Part shown: positions 40,401 to 64,000 of the stretch, in pieces | How the letters are laid out: each line of letters opens with the position of its first letter | Position numbering within the stretch: position 1 is the first letter of the stretch | Assembly (NCBI GenBank): GCA_018697195.1 | Contig: CM031879.1 | Location: forward strand, 31,880,031-31,944,030 | DNA: 64,000 nucleotides | Direction of reading: 5' to 3' | DNA from: Certhia americana | Taxonomy: Eukaryota > Chordata > Aves > Passeriformes > Certhiidae | The notes under the pieces: model-generated | Databases searched by the model: none | Told to the model about the DNA's origin: nothing | The model's input: the letters and a program-made list of their open reading frames with translations, nothing else | Made by a program: the position numbers and the translations under genes

Positions 40401-43400
40401 AATCTCTCACCGGCAGCTTCCTGAATTTGATGAGGTGCTGAAAGTTTCTGCTTGGAATGAGGAAATGACAATGCCAATCCCAGAGAAGAAATTTATTTTT
40501 ATTTCTTTGCCTGCTGGTGGGAATTGTGAGAGTATGTGTGTATAGTCAGTTTGTGATCTTGACTTTTCCCTTTGGTAAAGCATAGGCTATTGTCTGAAAC
40601 AAAAATTTGGGCAAGATTTTAGTCTGGCTTTGTTTGTGGTATAAATTTAAATGTAACATTCATAGTTTGTCTTTTGCCTTCTGTAAGGGGACACAGCAAG
40701 ACCTGTAAGTGCAAAGAATGGGCTGTAGAGCTCCAGCTCACCTGTTAGACTTCGAAACTGGAGACAGCTTCCACCACTGTAATCGAATGTGGTTGTCTTT
40801 TTAGATTGTAGCTGGAGCTGTCAAACCTCAAGAGATTTTCAGAATTGATTCAGAGGTGAATCATTTGAATAAAAAGTGACTGTAACAGTATGGTGTGCTG
40901 GACAGGAATGTACTCCCAGCTGTAGAATTGAGTTAGGAAAATTCTAAGAAAGGATGCCAGTATTTCTTTTAAAATGTTTTGGGGTCAGGGCTAGAGCCAT
41001 TGTTTACTGGGGTTTTTTGACATTTATTTGGTATAAGTGGATTGAGTGGTCTCTCTTTTATGTGCATTAAAAAGCTTCAAGGGGAATGTGGAAAAAAATA
41101 GTACAAACATTATCACCTTATCTCACTCTAGCAAAATACTCAGCATATTCAACAAGCAATATTCAACAGAATACTAAAAGTAGATTTCTTCTGTGAAATC
41201 CAAGTGTGTAGGCCTGTGGCTTGAAAGTATTTGATCTTTACATCTTCAATGTGCTGTATCAAAACCTTATTCTGCATGAAATGTACTCCATGCAGCTGGT
41301 GTTTAAGACAGAAATAAGAATTTGTTGCTTTCCATATCACTCTTGTTTCTCAGATTTTAATAGTGGATTAACTACATTATGTTTTCTTGGGTGTTTTGTG
41401 GTGTATTTCTGTTTCATTGGGGGATGTGTCATTTTTTGTTGGAGTTTTTTGTGGGGGGGGTTTGTTTCTTATTTGGTATGTTTTAAACAAGTTGAGACAT
41501 TAAATCAAAGAAGCAAAGGCAATTTCACATTGAATTATATTTTTCTTTTTAAAATTCTGAATATTTTTATGTCTTAACCTTTTATGTCTTTTAACACAGA
41601 TTTACAAACTGCAATAAAGATTTTACTTAAAAAAGGGCCAGGATTGGAGGATGCCAAACAATCACAATTCATTGCTTTCAGAAGGTAATGGAGTGTGCAG
41701 GCAGACATTGGAAAAATCCTTGCTAGCAGCCAAAATCTAAAAATAGCTGAGTGTGTTGAATTGGAGAGACCAGTGGCAATAGCATAAAACTACTCGATAC
41801 TTGGAATACTCCTCACTTAAGAAGAGTGGGATGTAGGGCTCTAACAGACTTTGAGGAAGGACTGGAAGTTAGTAATCACAGGAGCATGAATAATATGCAT
41901 GGCTTTGCAGAAACCCTGAGGGGATAAAAGGGATAAGGTGCACTAGTACCAATAGTCCATAACTTTGAGTTCTGCACAGAAGGGTGCTTAGGAAAAAACT
42001 CCTCCACCTTTAATTGTGAAGAACCTTTTCTCAGTAAGTAAAAAACACCCACTGTTTACAGGTTCCCAGTGAGCTAATAAGTGATTTGTGAATGCTGAGC
42101 AGCTCTGGTATAATTTTTTTTCTCCAGTCTGCATTCAGATACAATACTGTTATTAGTGATTTCTGTATTTAGGAACAATACTGTTCTTAGAGATTTTTGT
42201 GTATGATTCTTCTAGAATATATTTAATTAAAAACAGCCTATTTTTTTTTCCAAGAGATAAAGCTTCTGAAAGTCTCACTTTCTTAAAATTTTTTTTCTTT
42301 CTTCTGAAATTAATTTTTAAAAGCAAAACATAGAACAAATCAGTTTCATAATTCTGTTCAGGCCATGAATGATGTAAACAGGGAAAAGGATAGCTTAATT
42401 CTGGCGTCATTGAGAAAGCCAGTGGAGAGCACTTTCTTTGTAATTTCCTCTACTGATTAAGACAACAGATTTTAAGCTGCGTTTAAAAGTTAAAATTCCA
42501 GGTCTTTAAAAAGCAAATAAACCTTCTTGCTATTTTAATATATCCACAGACAGAAAACAATCTGTCCAGGTTTTAGTTTTTCTTTAAAAAACTAAAGTTT
42601 TAAAACGTTTTTCTTTAGTTTTCTTCTTCAGCTTAAAAAAAAATCTAGCTAATCTAGGTGTACATGCAAAACCTTTCTGTGGTATTTAGACAACTGTTCC
42701 TTTACTGCTCTGTGTTCCAAACTCTGAATAATTAATAGGTGGTGGAAGATCATCAGAGAGAACAGAGGCCTTCTCCATTATTTATAAATTAATGCTAATA
42801 TGGCATTGCTTCTGATTGTATGTTTTGTATGTCATGATTTTGTTCATGTTCTTGTTTTGCATGATTTAGGCAAGATTGTGATCTAATAAATGAACTTTGT
42901 TGCCAACACTATTCAAATCACCTAACCAGGTAAGCCTGTGTTTCACATTTTTCCTGTAACGAATCTTATTTTGTTTTTAAAAGTGTTACAGCTAGGCCAA
43001 TACTGTAAAATAAGATTGTAAGATTTCCAAGGTTCCATCTAGATCTGATTATGTTATAAGTCATTCATATAATAGAAGTTATTTGATGGGTTCTTTAATT
43101 TAATTTTGAACAGTGGTAAACTGCTTTTCATTTATATTCACTATGTAAATTCTGAGATTTTAAGTCACTATTGAATATTCAAAATGCATATAAAAGCAAC
43201 ATGAAAAAACCCTCAAGGTTTTTTTTGTTTTTTTGCTAATATATAATTTCTAAATAGATTCTGAAATATTTTTGTGCTACTCTGTCAATATTACTGGGTT
43301 TTACCAAATGGTTTTACAAAAGTTCAAGACATAAATCTGTTAGCCTAACTATTTTGAGTTAGGCTAACTCAAAATAGTTTTAACTTAAATTTTTTAGTCT

Positions 43401-45690
43401 GGGTCAAGTATAGAGAGTGGAATGAGGAAAAATACTGAGGGATGGTAAATGCACACTTAGTAAATAAATTTTCTCCTTTTTTTTTTTTTTCTCTGACCTA
43501 GAGACCATAAGAACCGACTTCTGTTTCAAATCGGGGACAAGATTGCCAGCACGCGCAATGTGTATCTCAAGGATCTCTTGGCAGCCTGTGGTGGTGGAGA
43601 GGGTCCCAATGGCCAGGAACATGCAAGTGGAGAAATCACATTCACTGCAGAGGCTGACGAGGAAGGCAAACGACTCTGCAATGGAGATATATTTTTCATA
43701 ACAGGCGTAAGTCCTTGCTGTAAGAACTTGCACAAAGAAAACATGGTGGGAAATGATTCAGTGCTTGCTGAATCCCCAGAACAAAACAATTCACACTTCT
43801 TAAGATTAGTCCATAATACATACTTAATTCTGCTAAACAATTGTGTAAAAGGCATGAAAGAGGCAAGGTATGATGGAGAATTCAAAAAACCTCATTTCTG
43901 GGCTTTTTTGTACGATGTGTTTCAGTTGGTCTGTGTTCAGTGTAAATACATTCTGTAAATACTCAAATGTATTGTAATTGAAATGGATAATGTTTAACAT
44001 AGCCTGAAGTAAAGAGTAATGTTACAGCTTAAGTTTTCCCTGGCAGAATACCAAGCTGGACTAAAAGTAACAGCAATAAAAAACTGTTTTTTTGCTGGAT
44101 TCAGTGAGTTGAGCAGTGAAAGTATCAGTAGTTAGCCTAGGCCCTGAACACTGAAAACTGTTTTCCTTGAAGGTGGCCAGTGAAAGACAGCAATTTATTT
44201 GGTTTAGAGTCTTCTGAAACTTTCAGCTGGTTGATGTTGCAGCTATTATAATTTCAGGGCAAGCTAGAATAAGGAAGTACAGACATTGCTCCAGCTGCTC
44301 ATCCAGGCTTATTGCTGGGTGTTGTGCTATTCCTTTAGGATGCAGAAATTGATAAGCAGCGCTTGGTGACCATCAGCAGCACGTACGGCTCCACGTTCAC
44401 TGTGAACTACAAGGCACTGAGGAAGCTGTGTCACATAAAGCATGCCTGGGCCAGAACTATTCACACATTCCAGGTAAAAACACAGCAGCTGTGAGCTGAG
44501 CTTATGTACTGTATTCTCTCCTAAAAGGATCAGAAACTTTCCTTAAAACTAGAATTCCTTGAATGCAGGGTAGAAAATATTCTCGAGACTGTCCCCATTT
44601 GCCTCCTACTTCCTCATTCTTGTCTTTTTTTTTATAACTATTTCCTGGAGATCAGCCTTTGACCCAGTGCTCTCCCCTGTTTCAGGGCTCTGAGGAGAGG
44701 ACAGTTGTGTACGTGGTTGGCAATGCTGGCCGGCAGCACTGGCAGCACGTGTACACAGCTGTGACCAGGGGACGCTGCCGTGTCTACGTTGTAGCTGAGG
44801 AGCTGCACCTCTGGAGAGCAGTAAAGAACAAGGAGATTACCAGAAAAACACGTTTGCAGAGGTTTTTGAGAGAGGCAATTGCAGAAACAGACAGCTGTCC
44901 CAAACAAATGTCCTCTCCCCTGAAGAAGTGCTGGCAAAGTCAAGAGCTCGAGGCTCAGTCTGTTCCTGTTACTCAAGGTGCTCCTGACCCACCTGAACTT
45001 CAAAGTAACCTCATGATACAGGAAGGGTCATCAGTTCTCAGTAAAGAGCAGATGGCCTGTTTACAGCAAAGTCCATGTAAAAGACAAATTCCTGCATCTG
45101 AGGATGATACAAAAATCCCCCCTGTAAGTATCTCCTTACTGAGAAAGTTTTAAACTTGTTTCACCACTGCAAGTCACCTGGGCACTGTTACAATTGTTTT
45201 ATTAATATTTATTTAATAATTTTCAAGTTGATCATTAATTGGTGAAGCAGTCAAATTTGGCAGATGGCTTTGCAGAGTAATATATGGTTAATACAGAAAG
45301 AAAGGGTTTAATGTCAATAGTAGTAAACTTATATGTGTTTTTACTCTCAGAGTTATCTTTTGACCAGCTTGGCCTGAATCAGTTTATGGTTTGTGCACAA
45401 ATGTCAGTTTTTAGGTGATGTCCTGTGAGAGATGTGTATAAAATTTAATAATTGAAATTGATTTTTATAAAGTCAAACCTGCTAACAGATGCTTCTTTTT
45501 CCATTACATCTAATTTCTGAGCTCAGGGAGAAAGAGCCTTTTTTGAATATATTTTAGGTCTGTTTCAAACTTGGGTAACATTTTTGTTTTGTTTTGACAG
45601 ACAACAGTAGAAGAATCCCCACTTGGATCTTCCAGACTTAAGAATCTAACTTTGGGACAGCAAATTCCTAGGAAGCTTTTCAAAAGCTAA
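30984..45690 (+). CDS. HELB: HELB, DNA helicase B (13 coding exons)
   Basis: HELB is a 5'-3' DNA helicase of superfamily 1B (RecD-like). In human it binds RPA, relieves replication stress and limits DNA end resection in the nucleus. Joining 13 GT-AG exons gives 1,032 residues, against 1,087 in human. Order: acidic N-terminus (about 25-50), N-terminal domain, Walker A GKGGCGKS (about 460-467), an acidic segment (about 489-500) placed like the RPA-binding motif of human HELB, Walker B VDEGS (about 574-578), motif [11 protein letters not shown] (about 605), NHRAES, HTFQGSE, and motif VI TAVTRGR. The C-terminal tail, regulatory in human, holds S-P-L-K (about 934) and S-P-C-K (about 986), which are full CDK consensus sites. 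The first ATG at 30984 has G at -3 and +4. No frameshift or lost catalytic residue was seen, so the gene looks functional. Confidence 0.96.
31177..32344 (+). other. HELB intron 1
   Basis: CpG-rich for its first ~300 bases, then AT-rich. A 73-codon open frame at 31805-32026 shows no known motif. No repeat family was recognised. Confidence 0.7.
32345..32719 (+). CDS. HELB: HELB exon 2
   Basis: The acceptor is TGATTCAG. The exon encodes [14 protein letters not shown] and then [11 protein letters not shown], which line up with the human GRFPITGAWWRVKV and GFPSYFLQSDM segments. The donor is AATCAT|GTAGGT. A second GT four bases later (GTAG|GTATAT) would break the frame into exon 3, so the first is chosen. 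Confidence 0.92.
32875..33083 (+). mobile_element. CR1 LINE 3' fragment in HELB intron 2
   Basis: Landmarks in order: GGGATGCTTTGTCCCTGGAAG, then AGGTTGGATGGAGCTCTGAG, then AACCTGGTCTAGTTGG, then GGAACTAGTTGATCTTTGAG, then TTTCCAACCCAAGCCATTGA and GATTCTAC. It is sense to HELB, diverged and non-coding. Confidence 0.9.
34323..34577 (+). repeat. Duplicated intronic block, copy A
   Basis: About 255 bp in HELB intron 2 match 42226-42480 in intron 8, in the same orientation. By eye about nine in ten positions agree, with a few short indels in the T runs. The shared segment begins at ATTAAAAACAGCCTATTT and fades after CCTCTACTGATT. Confidence 0.95.
34963..35171 (+). CDS. HELB: HELB exon 3
   Basis: The acceptor is GCATGCAG. 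It encodes [16 protein letters not shown] and later EPWKLGFSR, which closely match the human protein. The donor AGG|GTAAGT is in phase 0. Confidence 0.94.
36494..37357 (+). CDS. HELB: HELB exon 4 (Walker A exon)
   Basis: A large 864-nt exon of 288 codons. It carries a Cys-rich helical region ([16 protein letters not shown]), a poorly conserved polar linker, Walker [12 protein letters not shown], the acidic [13 protein letters not shown] segment and motif Ia (TAPTGRAT). The acceptor GGGAGAAG is purine-rich just before the AG but has T-rich sequence upstream. The donor is CAG|GTAAAG. Confidence 0.93.
38385..38556 (+). CDS. HELB: HELB exon 5 (Walker B exon)
   Basis: The acceptor is TTTTTAG. It encodes [19 protein letters not shown], which holds the DE box that coordinates magnesium and activates water in SF1 helicases. 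The donor is CTAG|GTGAGT, phase 1. Confidence 0.95.
39322..39463 (+). CDS. HELB: HELB exon 6 (motif III and NHR)
   Basis: Encodes [15 protein letters not shown] and [18 protein letters not shown]. These are motif III (GDxxQLP) and the conserved NHR segment of RecD-like helicases. The acceptor is GTTCAG and the donor is CAAG|GTAGGA. Confidence 0.95.
40401..40531 (+). CDS. HELB: HELB exon 7
   Basis: Encodes [19 protein letters not shown] and [15 protein letters not shown], parallel to the human segment after the NHR motif. The acceptor is GGTCCAG and the donor is GAGA|GTATGT, phase 1. Confidence 0.9.
41600..41684 (+). CDS. HELB: HELB exon 8
   Basis: Encodes [12 protein letters not shown] and [10 protein letters not shown], matching the conserved [14 protein letters not shown] block that continues in exon 9. 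The acceptor is AACACAG and the donor is GAAG|GTAATG. Confidence 0.93.
42226..42480 (+). repeat. Duplicated intronic block, copy B
   Basis: Second copy of the block seen at 34323-34577, about 7.9 kb downstream in HELB intron 8. A 27-base segment just upstream (42141-42167) also recurs at 42175-42201 with a 34-bp period, so this spot shows two layers of duplication. Confidence 0.95.
42870..42929 (+). CDS. HELB: HELB exon 9 (60-nt exon)
   Basis: Encodes [19 protein letters not shown], close to the human sequence. The acceptor is TGATTTAG and the donor is CCAG|GTAAGC. Both neighbouring phases fit. Confidence 0.94.
42930..43501 (+). other. HELB intron 9
   Basis: AT-rich intron of 572 bp. It holds a perfect inverted repeat at 43347-43379 and ends in a long pyrimidine tract at exon 10. 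Confidence 0.8.
43347..43379 (+). repeat. Perfect hairpin, 15-bp arms, 3-nt loop
   Basis: AACTATTTTGAGTTA at 43347-43361 is followed by GGC and then its exact reverse complement at 43365-43379. It lies in HELB intron 9, about 120 bp before exon 10, and would fold strongly in the pre-mRNA. Confidence 0.95.
43502..43706 (+). CDS. HELB: HELB exon 10
   Basis: Encodes [18 protein letters not shown], a Gly-rich and acidic loop ([10 protein letters not shown]...ADEEG) that varies among HELB proteins, and [12 protein letters not shown]. The acceptor is GACCTAG after a 14-base T run. The donor is GGC|GTAAGT. Confidence 0.93.
43707..44338 (+). other. HELB intron 10
   Basis: 632 bp. The exon 10 reading frame runs on through the donor site for about 250 bases before a stop, which is a chance read-through frame and not a supported exon extension. 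No repeat was recognised. Confidence 0.7.
44339..44473 (+). CDS. HELB: HELB exon 11 (motif V)
   Basis: Encodes 45 residues ending in [15 protein letters not shown], the start of motif V (HTFQGSE), which is completed by exon 12. The acceptor is TCCTTTAG and the donor is CAG|GTAAAA. Confidence 0.95.
44686..45123 (+). CDS. HELB: HELB exon 12 (motif VI and regulatory tail)
   Basis: Encodes [34 protein letters not shown] (motif VI with the arginine finger) and then a polar tail with CDK-type S-P-x-K sites. It is followed by the donor CCCCCT|GTAAGT. Confidence 0.95.
45124..45600 (+). other. HELB intron 12
   Basis: 477 bp of AT-rich sequence with a good T-rich acceptor tract. Nothing else is seen. 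Confidence 0.75.
45601..45690 (+). CDS. HELB: HELB exon 13 (last coding exon)
   Basis: The acceptor is TTTGACAG. It encodes [20 protein letters not shown] and KLFKS then TAA. The ESP..SSRL.NL and IPR.LF.. pattern matches the end of mammalian HELB, so the C-terminus is intact. Confidence 0.93.
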   Translation, partial: TTVEESPLGSSRLKNLTLGQQIPRKLFKS

Positions 45691-46560
45691 CAGACAATTA
45701 TTAATTGGTCTTGGTATGAGCCTTTACTGAACCTGTTCAGGATTTTTGGGATGGAGAAGTTGAATATGCAGGTGCCTTTCAAAGGCTTTCTTGGTTTTGC
45801 ATTTTCTGTGAAGAACAGCTTGTTTTATGCTGAGCCTCTTACATTTGCAGTGATCCATTTTTACTAGATTTATTGGTGTACTGGCCATCAAAAACTACAT
45901 AATTCTTCTGTTTTGCTGAAGAATGAACTTACAGGTCTTTGAGGATCCAGATGTTCCCTTAAAAAATACACCAGGATGTATTTTGATTTAAAGACTCCTA
46001 GCTGTCCATGCCAAGATTTATCCATCTCCAAATGCTACAGTACTGATGAGATGCTCTTACTGATGTGCCAAAACTGTGGTTTCTTTGAGTCAAAAAGACA
46101 GTTTACAAAGGGGTCTCAGTTTTTCTGATGTGGCATATACGTGGCCATGAAGCTTTGATGGATTATGGATTTTAATCTTGCTATAGACATAACAGGAAAG
46201 TTGCAATCAGTGACGTAGAAAACTTTTTCTATGATGTACAACTTGCCATTGCTGCTTTAGCAAGCAATGTTCTACGCTGATGATGATCTTGGTAAGAAAA
46301 GCAAGACTTCAAATCAGAGTTCAAACAACATTTCACTTTCAACTTTCTCATGTGTACTATGGGACGTGCTGCATTGCACTTTTGAGATTAGTAAATTGAA
46401 TGTTAAACATCAGACACATTGTACTAAAATGTGGACAACCTGCTTACCTTTAACAATTTTTTCTTTTCACGTAGGGTAGGAAAAAGGATACCACAAATAT
46501 AAAAATGGCAATTTTTTCTAAAACTGTGGGAAAAAATAAAGTCAAAAAACTCTACCTCAT
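45691..46560 (+). other. HELB: HELB 3' untranslated region (predicted)
   Basis: The stretch from the HELB stop to about 20 bases after AATAAA at 46535-46540 is the predicted 3' UTR of about 870 nt. It has no coding pattern. A second AATAAA at 46726-46731 could extend it across the end of GRIP1. The end point is inferred from signal position only. Confidence 0.55.
46535..46540 (+). terminator. HELB poly(A) signal (candidate)
   Basis: Canonical AATAAA followed at 46561 and beyond by T-rich sequence that can serve as the downstream element. It is the first AATAAA after the HELB stop codon. Confidence 0.6.
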
Positions 46561-46564
46561 TTTT

Positions 46565-48145
46565 AATGTTTTAAATCACTGTTTATTTCAATTTATACAG
46601 TTTTTCCATACAAATATTTGCAACAGTTTGAATTTCAAAAAACATAACATAGACGATAAATATCATGCTATTAAAGTATTAAATTTGTACAAAAATACTT
46701 TACAGTTTAATACTTATTTGTTACAAATAAAAATACATATTTAAGTGACTCATGAATCTCGGAGTTTTTGTTTTTTGTTTTTTTTTTTTTTTTACATGAT
46801 TCAGCCTTGAATGTCATTCTGACCTTTTCTGGCAGTGCTGAAATAGAAATTAGAGATACTTGTGTGTGCAGGGCAGGTGAGCTTCTTTATGTATTGGAAA
46901 CAGTAACAGGGATACATTAAACAGTTTAAATTGACCAGAAACGACTCTGTAAGGTGATTGCTTAGATATGGAGACTCTACAAATGTACAAATCCAGTATC
47001 TTTATATTCACCAATAACAATAATTACCAATAACAACTTGAATACCAGAATAAACCAATGCAGCTGCTGGTGAGCATATAAAGCAACTGGCAGTATTTTA
47101 TTGCTTGGGGGAAGAGGGGAGAGGAGACAATTTGTGTGATGTATTTGTAAAATATATTTACATTTTTAAATTCTAAAAATGTGTTGCAGGGGGTAATGTT
47201 TATCATTAAGAAGGCTGAAAACAAAGCATATTAAATAGGACCTTTCTTCCTTCAAGAAACTGATTGACTTAAAAAGCTCATGTGTGACAGTACAAGTTTA
47301 CAGATTTATGGATCATTAGAGAGCTTTTGTATCAATCTCCACTGACATAATTTTAAAAAAGCCATTTTCTTTTAAAAAAACCTTTCTAATTATTTGAACT
47401 CATTTTAGTTTCACTCTTCAGTAATCCTCCATCAGAGGTTTTATCCCACTAAAAAAGTCTGCTTAAAAATCCCCACAGGTTGCAAGACATACCATTAAAT
47501 ATTTCATTGCATAGGGAATAACATATGTTCTACCAAAGTTTGCTGAAGTGGGGAGTAATGTTCAATGCAAACTGAAGCTTCCTGCAAGCATTTTTGTTGT
47601 AACATCTAAACCCTGCTTTGTCTAATGAGTGCACCCTTCTCGCCAGCGAATAAAGGTTTCCAAAATCAGAGATGTAGCCATTTCCCAGGAAAACTCAATG
47701 CAGTAAATCACTCTGCCTTGTCAATCTGACAGCAGCACCTTCCTGATAAAAGGATTTTTAAAAACCATGTAACCTGGACTCTACTGTTTGTTAGCAGAGG
47801 TTAACTCCATGTTTTTCCCTCAAACAGCTGCTGCTGCTGAAGGGAGAAGAACATTTAGATCATGTTTAAAACATCTCCCCAGTTTCTTATTTGGGGAAAA
47901 AAAAGGCCCTTATGTATTTTTTTACTGTTACTAATCCTAGAATGTTTTAGAATGGAATGACTTAATGAAGAATGAAACTATTTCCAAAGTAACCATGGAT
48001 TAATAGAAGCCTTGAGACAGACAAACTGACCTCCTGTGCTTTTCAGCGCTCTACAGCATCTGAGCCTCAATCTCAGAGAAGCCTTGAATGGATTTAGCAC
48101 CATAATTGTCTTTTGTTAGCGAATGTCCCGCTCCAGTGGTTGCTG
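46565..48145 (-). other. GRIP1: GRIP1 3' untranslated region (predicted)
   Basis: Sequence between the GRIP1 stop codon and the candidate poly(A) signal. It includes an internal 16-base A run in the transcript (T run at 46778-46793), which can mislead oligo(dT)-primed mapping of the 3' end. No coding pattern is seen. Confidence 0.5.
46582..46587 (-). terminator. GRIP1 poly(A) signal (candidate)
   Basis: TTTATT on the + strand reads AATAAA on the - strand, about 1.56 kb after the GRIP1 stop codon. T-rich sequence follows on the - strand. Another - strand AATAAA at about 47097-47102 could give a shorter UTR. Confidence 0.5.
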
Positions 48146-63446
<15,301 letters not shown>

Positions 63447-64000
63447 CTAAAAAGATGAATTACTAATTCACAGCAATGCATATGCTGAAATGACAGGAAA
63501 GCACACCTCGGAAGATGGGTTCTCAAGAACTGTTGAATTTGTCATTGTTACTGTATTTTTTGCCTGGAATTAGGTGTGCTCTAGGGCTTCTCTTGTTAAA
63601 GTCCACTGAAAGCAAAATCTTTAATATATCTAACACTGTTACTGTTTATGTCTCAGCTGCTTCTATATTTAGTTCTAGATACTGCCACAATTTATCAATT
63701 TCCAATTCAACATCCTTGATTCAACAGTTGTGAATAAATCACGTGTTATGGATGTGTTAAATATGTGTTAACATGGTCAGATGCAACATGCCCAAAATTA
63801 AAGCTAAGTTGTTAAGAAAACTGCTTCAGACATATTGAAAAAACTTTCCAAAGATGTGTTAAAATGTCCCAAGAACTTGGCTTTTTATGTGTCCTTTTGC
63901 TAGGGCTCTGAGAGCTCAGGAAAGGCCTGTCTCACAACGGGCATACATTTCCAGGACCAATATACACCATCTCTCTCATCCATTTATTTCTAGGTGTCTC
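63447..64000 (-). other. GRIP1 intron, truncated by the window edge
   Basis: No exon was found between the first GRIP1 exon in the window and its right edge. The preceding coding exon, and all of PDZ1-6, must lie further right. Confidence 0.7.

Larger units (their letters stand above)
35172..42869 (+). other. HELB introns 3 to 8, remaining sequence
   Basis: Apart from the duplicated block in intron 8, the introns at 35172-36493, 37358-38384, 38557-39321, 39464-40400, 40532-41599 and 41685-42869 are AT-rich. They hold no recognised repeat family and no RNA gene. Open frames inside them lack motifs. Confidence 0.6.

Noticed and set aside
43707..43958. Extension of HELB exon 10 past its donor
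   Set aside because: The frame stays open by chance. The GGC|GTAAGT donor and the in-phase conserved exon 11 show that it is intron.

Overview
This window looks like nuclear DNA from a bird. It is AT-rich with widely spaced split genes, GT-AG introns and one CpG-rich promoter. It also holds several 3' fragments of the avian CR1 retrotransposon, whose end reads 'TTCCAACC...ACCATTC.ATGATTC'. No operon, CRISPR array, tRNA or rRNA was seen. The species cannot be fixed from the sequence alone.

Layout: (1) Positions 1 to about 30.8 kb hold no gene that I can recognise. There are CR1 remnants, microsatellites, homopolymers, inverted repeats, one small GC-rich island and one long but unrecognised ORF (25098-25745). 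(2) Positions 30.9-46.6 kb hold a complete HELB gene (DNA helicase B) on the + strand. It has 13 coding exons whose phases join without error into 3,099 nt, or 1,032 residues plus a stop, compared with 1,087 residues in human. The start lies in a CpG-rich stretch, and all main SF1B helicase motifs are intact. (3) Positions 46.5-64 kb hold the 3' part of GRIP1 (glutamate receptor-interacting protein 1) on the - strand. Five exons encode the last 293 residues: most of the linker after PDZ6, then PDZ7 and the C-terminal tail. The earlier exons lie beyond the right edge.

HELB and GRIP1 converge tail to tail, as they do in human 12q14. Their best poly(A) signals face each other about 41 bp apart (46535-46540 on + and 46582-46587 on -), so their transcripts should end on almost the same bases. 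HELB works at replication forks and resected DNA ends in the nucleus, while GRIP1 is a scaffold for receptor and kinesin cargo traffic. Nothing in the sequence suggests that they act together beyond sharing this terminator region.

I did not find a new multi-gene system. The observations most worth checking are a block of about 255 bp present twice inside HELB (introns 2 and 8), the shared 3' end, a protein-like unassigned ORF in a GRIP1 intron (55189-55443), two closely spaced 3' splice sites in front of one GRIP1 exon, and several near-perfect inverted repeats.
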